From: Chamaesiphon sp. 336R_metabinner_41
GTDB taxonomy: Bacteria; Cyanobacteriota; Cyanobacteriia; Cyanobacteriales; Chamaesiphonaceae
Length of the DNA stretch: 64,000 bases
Reading direction: 5' to 3'
NCBI GenBank assembly: GCA_025359915.1
Contig: JANYDE010000137.1
Span: forward strand, 1 to 64,000
Shown here: in pieces, positions 60,315 to 64,000 of the stretch
Layout: each line of letters opens with the position of its first letter
How positions within the stretch are numbered: position 1 is the first letter of the stretch
Translations under genes and position numbers: made by a program
Notes under the pieces: generated by a model
Told to the model about the DNA's origin: nothing
The model's input: the letters and a program-made list of their open reading frames with translations, nothing else
Database searches by the model: none

Positions 60315-62948
60315 GTGGAAATCTCTAGCAGAAACAAAGTCATCTACAGATCCTCCTCCCAATTTCCTCGCATGGTTCAGACAAATCCAAATCAAAGCAT
60401 CATCGCCGAATCAGCTTCAAACACAATCGTTCTGGATATTGCGGGAATGAAATGTGCTGGATGTGTTGGTGCGGTGGAAAAACATCTCCTCGCCGAAACG
60501 GGGGTAAAGTCTGCATCTGTTAATTTGTTGACTGGGGTAGCGGCGATTTCGGTAGAGCGGGAGACAGTTACAGCCGATGCTCTCGCTACGAAATTGACGA
60601 CAAAAGGATTTCCGACTCAACCCCGAATCGTAGCACTGAATGAGAATCGATCGCACCAACGAAAGACTAAATACGCCCAAGCATCTAAACAAATTCTGTC
60701 GCAATTAGTCACTGCTGGTATTTTGTTAGGATTATCCGCTGTCGGACATTTTACTCAACCAGATAATACCCACATGCATCATGGGTATTCAGTATTAAAT
60801 AACTTTTGGTGGCATTGGGGTTTAGCGACACTAGCTATTATATTTCCAGGTAGAGCGATGCTCGTTGATGGTTGGCGAAGTCTGTGGTTTGGCAATCCGA
60901 ATATGAATACCCTGGTGGGTTTGGGAACGATTGCTTCTTATACAGCCAGCGTCGTTGCGCTACTATTGCCGAATTTAGGCTGGGAATGCTTTTTTGAAGA
61001 ACCCGTGATGATTATCGGGTTTATCACATTGGGGCGCACCCTCGAACAACAGGCGAAACATCGAGCGGCGAATGCATTTGACCGACTATTATCACTCCAG
61101 CCGACAATAGCACGGTTAGTTAGTCCAGATCCAGAGCGTCCCCAAGCGATCGAAATTCCGGTCGAACAGGTTAAAGTGGGTGAATATTTGCGGGTACTCC
61201 CAGGCGAAAAAATTCCGACTGATGGCGCGATTCGGTGGGGAGAGACGACGATTGATGAATCCTTGATTACGGGTGAATCGATTCCGGTGCTGAAGCAGTT
61301 GGGGGATGGGGTAATTGCAGGTACCGTGAATCAATCGGGGGCGATATCGATCGAAGTTACCCGCACGGGGGATGATACTACTCTGGCACGAATTATCGCC
61401 CTGGTGGAATCAGCCCAAACTCGCAAGGCTCCAGTCCAAAAATTCGCCGATACCGTCGCCGGATATTTTACCTATGGCGTAATTGCGATCGCAATTCTAA
61501 CATTTCTGTTCTGGTATTTGATCGGCACCCATAACCCCAATTTAGATCCGCCGATTTCCAGTTTAACGCCGCTCAAAGCTGCGATTGCGGTAATGGTGGT
61601 TGCTTGCCCCTGTGCATTGGGTTTAGCCACGCCTACGGCGATTCTCGTGGGGACAGGGATTGGCGCAGAATCAGGGTTATTGATCAAGGGTGGCGACGTA
61701 CTGGAAACGGTGCATCGATTGGATACGGTGGTATTCGACAAAACAGGTACTCTAACCGAAGGGAAGCCGCAAGTTACCGATATTATTACGGCTGATGCTT
61801 TTCAAGATCATTCGGTTAGTCAGCGACTAAAGTCGCCGCTAGTGATGCAAAGTCTGCCTACGCAGACTAAGATTGTTAGTTCGACAGAATTACTCCAACT
61901 TGCGGCGGCGGCGGAAAGTGTTACCAATCATCCTCTGGCGGTGGCTATTTGTCAGGAAGCTGCACGATTGGGTTTAACTATTCCAGTGGTGCTCAATTCC
62001 CATACTGAAGCTGGTTTAGGTGTCTATGCAGAGGTTCAAATTACAGGAGATGGGGAGACGCGGGGACTGGGAGACGGGGAGACTGGGATAATTGTGGGGA
62101 ATCAAAACTGGTTAACTGCAAAGGGAATTGATATTAGCGATGAGTGGTTAGATGCGGCTGAAAAGTTGACAGTTGCTGGAAAAACAGTGATGTATGTCGC
62201 GATCGCCGAGAATTTACCATTATTCAGTAAAATCATAGGTATAATTGGTGTGACCGATCGATTGCGAGTAGATGCGATCGAAACTATCACGCAGCTACAG
62301 CGCAAAGGTTTGCAGGTAGTCTTGCTCACAGGTGACAGAAAACCAGTCGCAGATCTCATCGCCCAGAAATTAGGAATTGTCGATATCTACGCCGAAATCT
62401 TACCCCAAGATAAAGCCCGAATAATTCAATCATTACAACAAAATCAGAATAGATCGAGTCAAAAAAGTGAATATTCTCAACATCCCGAAAACAGCGATAC
62501 CTTTCCCCTTTCCCCTTTCCCCTTTCCCCTAGCAACAACACCATCAACGAAGTTACTCAACACCAAAAAAGTAGCCATGATTGGGGATGGAATCAATGAT
62601 GCTCCCGCTCTAGCTCAAGCCGATGTGGGAATTGCGATGAATGCTGGTACTGATGTCGCGATCGAAGTAGCTGATATTATCTTAGTACGCGATCGACTAC
62701 TAGACGTGGTTTACTCGATCGAATTATCCACCAAAACCTTCACCAAGATTCGTCAAAATCTCTTCTGGGCGGCTATTTATAACATCATTGGTATTCCCGC
62801 CGCTGCGGGATTGCTCTACTGGTTTGGTTGGGGTGCAATGCTCAGTCCATCCGCCGCTGGCGCGATGATGGCACTAAGTTCGGTAAGTGTCGTTACTAAT
62901 TCATTATTACTGCGATTGGGCAGAACAAAGAATAAGATAATTGCGTGA
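60315..62948 (+). CDS. Heavy-metal (Cu-type) P1B ATPase; likely start at ATG 60372
   Basis: HMA domain IAGMKCAGCVGAVEKHL, VVACPCALGLATP, VFDKTGTLTEG, MIGDGINDAPALAQADVGIAM. Confidence 0.95.
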   Translation: MEISSRNKVIYRSSSQFPRMVQTNPNQSIIAESASNTIVLDIAGMKCAGCVGAVEKHLLAETGVKSASVNLLTGVAAISVERETVTADALATKLTTKGFPTQPRIVALNENRSHQRKTKYAQASKQILSQLVTAGILLGLSAVGHFTQPDNTHMHHGYSVLNNFWWHWGLATLAIIFPGRAMLVDGWRSLWFGNPNMNTLVGLGTIASYTASVVALLLPNLGWECFFEEPVMIIGFITLGRTLEQQAKHRAANAFDRLLSLQPTIARLVSPDPERPQAIEIPVEQVKVGEYLRVLPGEKIPTDGAIRWGETTIDESLITGESIPVLKQLGDGVIAGTVNQSGAISIEVTRTGDDTTLARIIALVESAQTRKAPVQKFADTVAGYFTYGVIAIAILTFLFWYLIGTHNPNLDPPISSLTPLKAAIAVMVVACPCALGLATPTAILVGTGIGAESGLLIKGGDVLETVHRLDTVVFDKTGTLTEGKPQVTDIITADAFQDHSVSQRLKSPLVMQSLPTQTKIVSSTELLQLAAAAESVTNHPLAVAICQEAARLGLTIPVVLNSHTEAGLGVYAEVQITGDGETRGLGDGETGIIVGNQNWLTAKGIDISDEWLDAAEKLTVAGKTVMYVAIAENLPLFSKIIGIIGVTDRLRVDAIETITQLQRKGLQVVLLTGDRKPVADLIAQKLGIVDIYAEILPQDKARIIQSLQQNQNRSSQKSEYSQHPENSDTFPLSPFPFPLATTPSTKLLNTKKVAMIGDGINDAPALAQADVGIAMNAGTDVAIEVADIILVRDRLLDVVYSIELSTKTFTKIRQNLFWAAIYNIIGIPAAAGLLYWFGWGAMLSPSAAGAMMALSSVSVVTNSLLLRLGRTKNKIIA
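61821..61870. repeat. Pair of small hairpins in the ATPase coding sequence
   Basis: gcgac-taaa-gtcgc and agtctgc-ctac-gcagact. Confidence 0.8.
62047..62088. repeat. G-rich degenerate tandem repeat in the ATPase coding sequence
   Basis: gagatggggagacgcggggactgggagacggggagactggg, encodes GDGETRGLGDGETG. Confidence 0.85.
62502..62529. repeat. Heptanucleotide repeat (TTTCCCC)x4 in the ATPase coding sequence
   Basis: Four exact units; encodes FPLSPFPFPL. Confidence 0.95.
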
Positions 62949-62977
62949 GGATCGTTAATTAAATATATTGGTGGGTT

Positions 62978-63274
62978 TTAGCGATTTCGTGGTAGGGGCA
63001 ATTCATGAATTGCCCCTACCACGAGATAGCTAGCCAACTGTTGATAAATAACATCGCCAACGGCTGCTTTCAGAGATTTACCTAGCCTGTTTTTTTTCTG
63101 TGCTAGTTGGAGACAGTCAGCGTTTGGACATAGATAAACCGAACGTCCTTGAATGAATTTATCGCCAAGATCGATCGTGACTTCTCGTGTAGGATGGCAT
63201 CTTACCACCCGCCAAAACTGACTTCTCAGGGCAACTTTTCGACAACTTACACACCGACGAATATCTTTAGTCAT
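62978..63274 (-). CDS. ylxR: YlxR-family (DUF448) protein
   Basis: DIRRCVSCRKVALRSQFWRVVR, QGRSVYLCPNADCLQLAQKKNRLGKSLKA; between nusA and the convergent ATPase. Confidence 0.92.
   Translation of the reverse strand: MTKDIRRCVSCRKVALRSQFWRVVRCHPTREVTIDLGDKFIQGRSVYLCPNADCLQLAQKKNRLGKSLKAAVGDVIYQQLASYLVVGAIHELPLPRNR
62987..63024. repeat. Perfect 38-bp palindrome, GGGGCAATTCATGAATTGCCCC family, inside the ylxR 3' coding end
   Basis: tcgtggtaggggcaattca|tgaattgcccctaccacga; translated as ...VGAIHELPLPR. Confidence 0.96.
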
Positions 63275-63283
63275 AATCTAAGG

Positions 63284-63321
63284 ATAGATCCCCGACTTCT
63301 GGCTAGAAGTCGGGGATCTAT
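63284..63321 (-). terminator. Perfect 17-bp stem-loop between nusA and ylxR (GATCCCCGACTTCT family); possible terminator
   Basis: atagatccccgacttct-ggct-agaagtcggggatctat; no clear T-run. Confidence 0.6.
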
Positions 63322-63431
63322 CGTAATAAAAACACCGATCTAACCAAGTTGCTACCAATAACTCCAGCGGTTTCAATCGTAGGCATTCTATCGATAGCAA
63401 CTTAGATTATCTACTAACACTATCAACTAAA

Positions 63432-64000
63432 TTAGTAGCTGTCGCCAGTATATCCAGCGTCTTGATAGTCAGGTTGATAATGAGACTGATATTCCGAGTC
63501 AGAGCGGCGTTGAGATTCAACTTCCGCCATTGCTGCGACAGGATCGTATTTATCAGTATCTTTGATATCGATTTTCCAACCAGTCAACCTGGCGGCGAGC
63601 CGGACATTTTGCCCTTCCTTGCCGATGGCTAAACTCAACTGATCCACAGGTACCAATACGTGCGCCTGACGACCTTCTGGATTAACTAATCTTACCTCAT
63701 CAATTCGCGCTGGACTGAGAGCATTCGAGATATATGTAGCCGGATCTGGCGACCACCGAATTACATCGATTTTCTCGCCTTGCAATTCACCGACGACTAC
63801 TTGAATCCGCGAACCCCGTGCGCCGATACACGCGCCTACGGGGTCTACGTCGCCTTCTAAGGTGTCTACGGCGATTTTTGTGCGGGGACCAACGTGACGG
63901 GAGGTCGGGGTGGCTTCACGCGCCACTGCGACGATTCTGACTAGTTCTTCTTCGATTTCGGGAACTTCGTTGGCGAAGAGTTCGACGACTAATCCGGCGG
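63432..64000 (-). CDS. nusA: Transcription termination/antitermination factor NusA, C-terminal part (continues beyond the window)
   Basis: [43 protein letters not shown]...[55 protein letters not shown]. Confidence 0.96.
   Translation of the reverse strand, partial: AGLVVELFANEVPEIEEELVRIVAVAREATPTSRHVGPRTKIAVDTLEGDVDPVGACIGARGSRIQVVVGELQGEKIDVIRWSPDPATYISNALSPARIDEVRLVNPEGRQAHVLVPVDQLSLAIGKEGQNVRLAARLTGWKIDIKDTDKYDPVAAMAEVESQRRSDSEYQSHYQPDYQDAGYTGDSY

Noticed and set aside
1-64000. Prophage, transposon or integrated plasmid
   Set aside because: No transposase, integrase, structural phage gene or att-like flanking repeats recognised; gene content is chromosomal core.

Overview
The window is a chromosomal segment of a cyanobacterium. 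Evidence: the 3' end of cpcA, then cpcE and apcD; a tmRNA encoding the tag ANNIVPFARKAAPVAA; PAM68-, DUF2301-, DUF3038/DUF4335- and RemA-type genes; and many GATCGATC-rich stretches. Most of it is housekeeping: def, cobU, argJ, actP/DUF485, map, ftsH, ppa, panD, thrC, lpxA, rpsO, rseP, ssrA, an rqcH/NFACT gene, a Cu-type P-ATPase, ylxR and partial nusA. I see no phage, transposase, CRISPR array or complete defence island. The most interesting signals are: (1) a dispersed palindrome family (core GGGGCAATTCATGAATTGCCCC) whose outer arms differ between copies yet stay self-complementary. All copies lie at or just after + strand stop codons, and two copies encode protein C-termini. (2) A perfect match to the complement of the Yfr1 sRNA core motif on the ribosome-binding site of an iron-porin gene. 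(3) A telomere-like, G-quadruplex-capable TTAGGGG inverted repeat that includes both start codons of a divergent gene pair. (4) A tandem gene duplication that carried along a piece of the neighbouring moaD-like gene, left as a decaying relic. (5) A Cu-ATPase with three in-frame repeat-derived insertions, one just before GDGIND. (6) An envelope-glycan cluster with two LpxB-like paralogues around an ABC exporter. (7) A Tes-like radical SAM enzyme, an orphan Dnd-associated gene, a DraRnl-type RNA ligase and a decapitated cyclic-peptide ABC transporter behind apcD. All family assignments come from reading motifs by eye; no searches were run.
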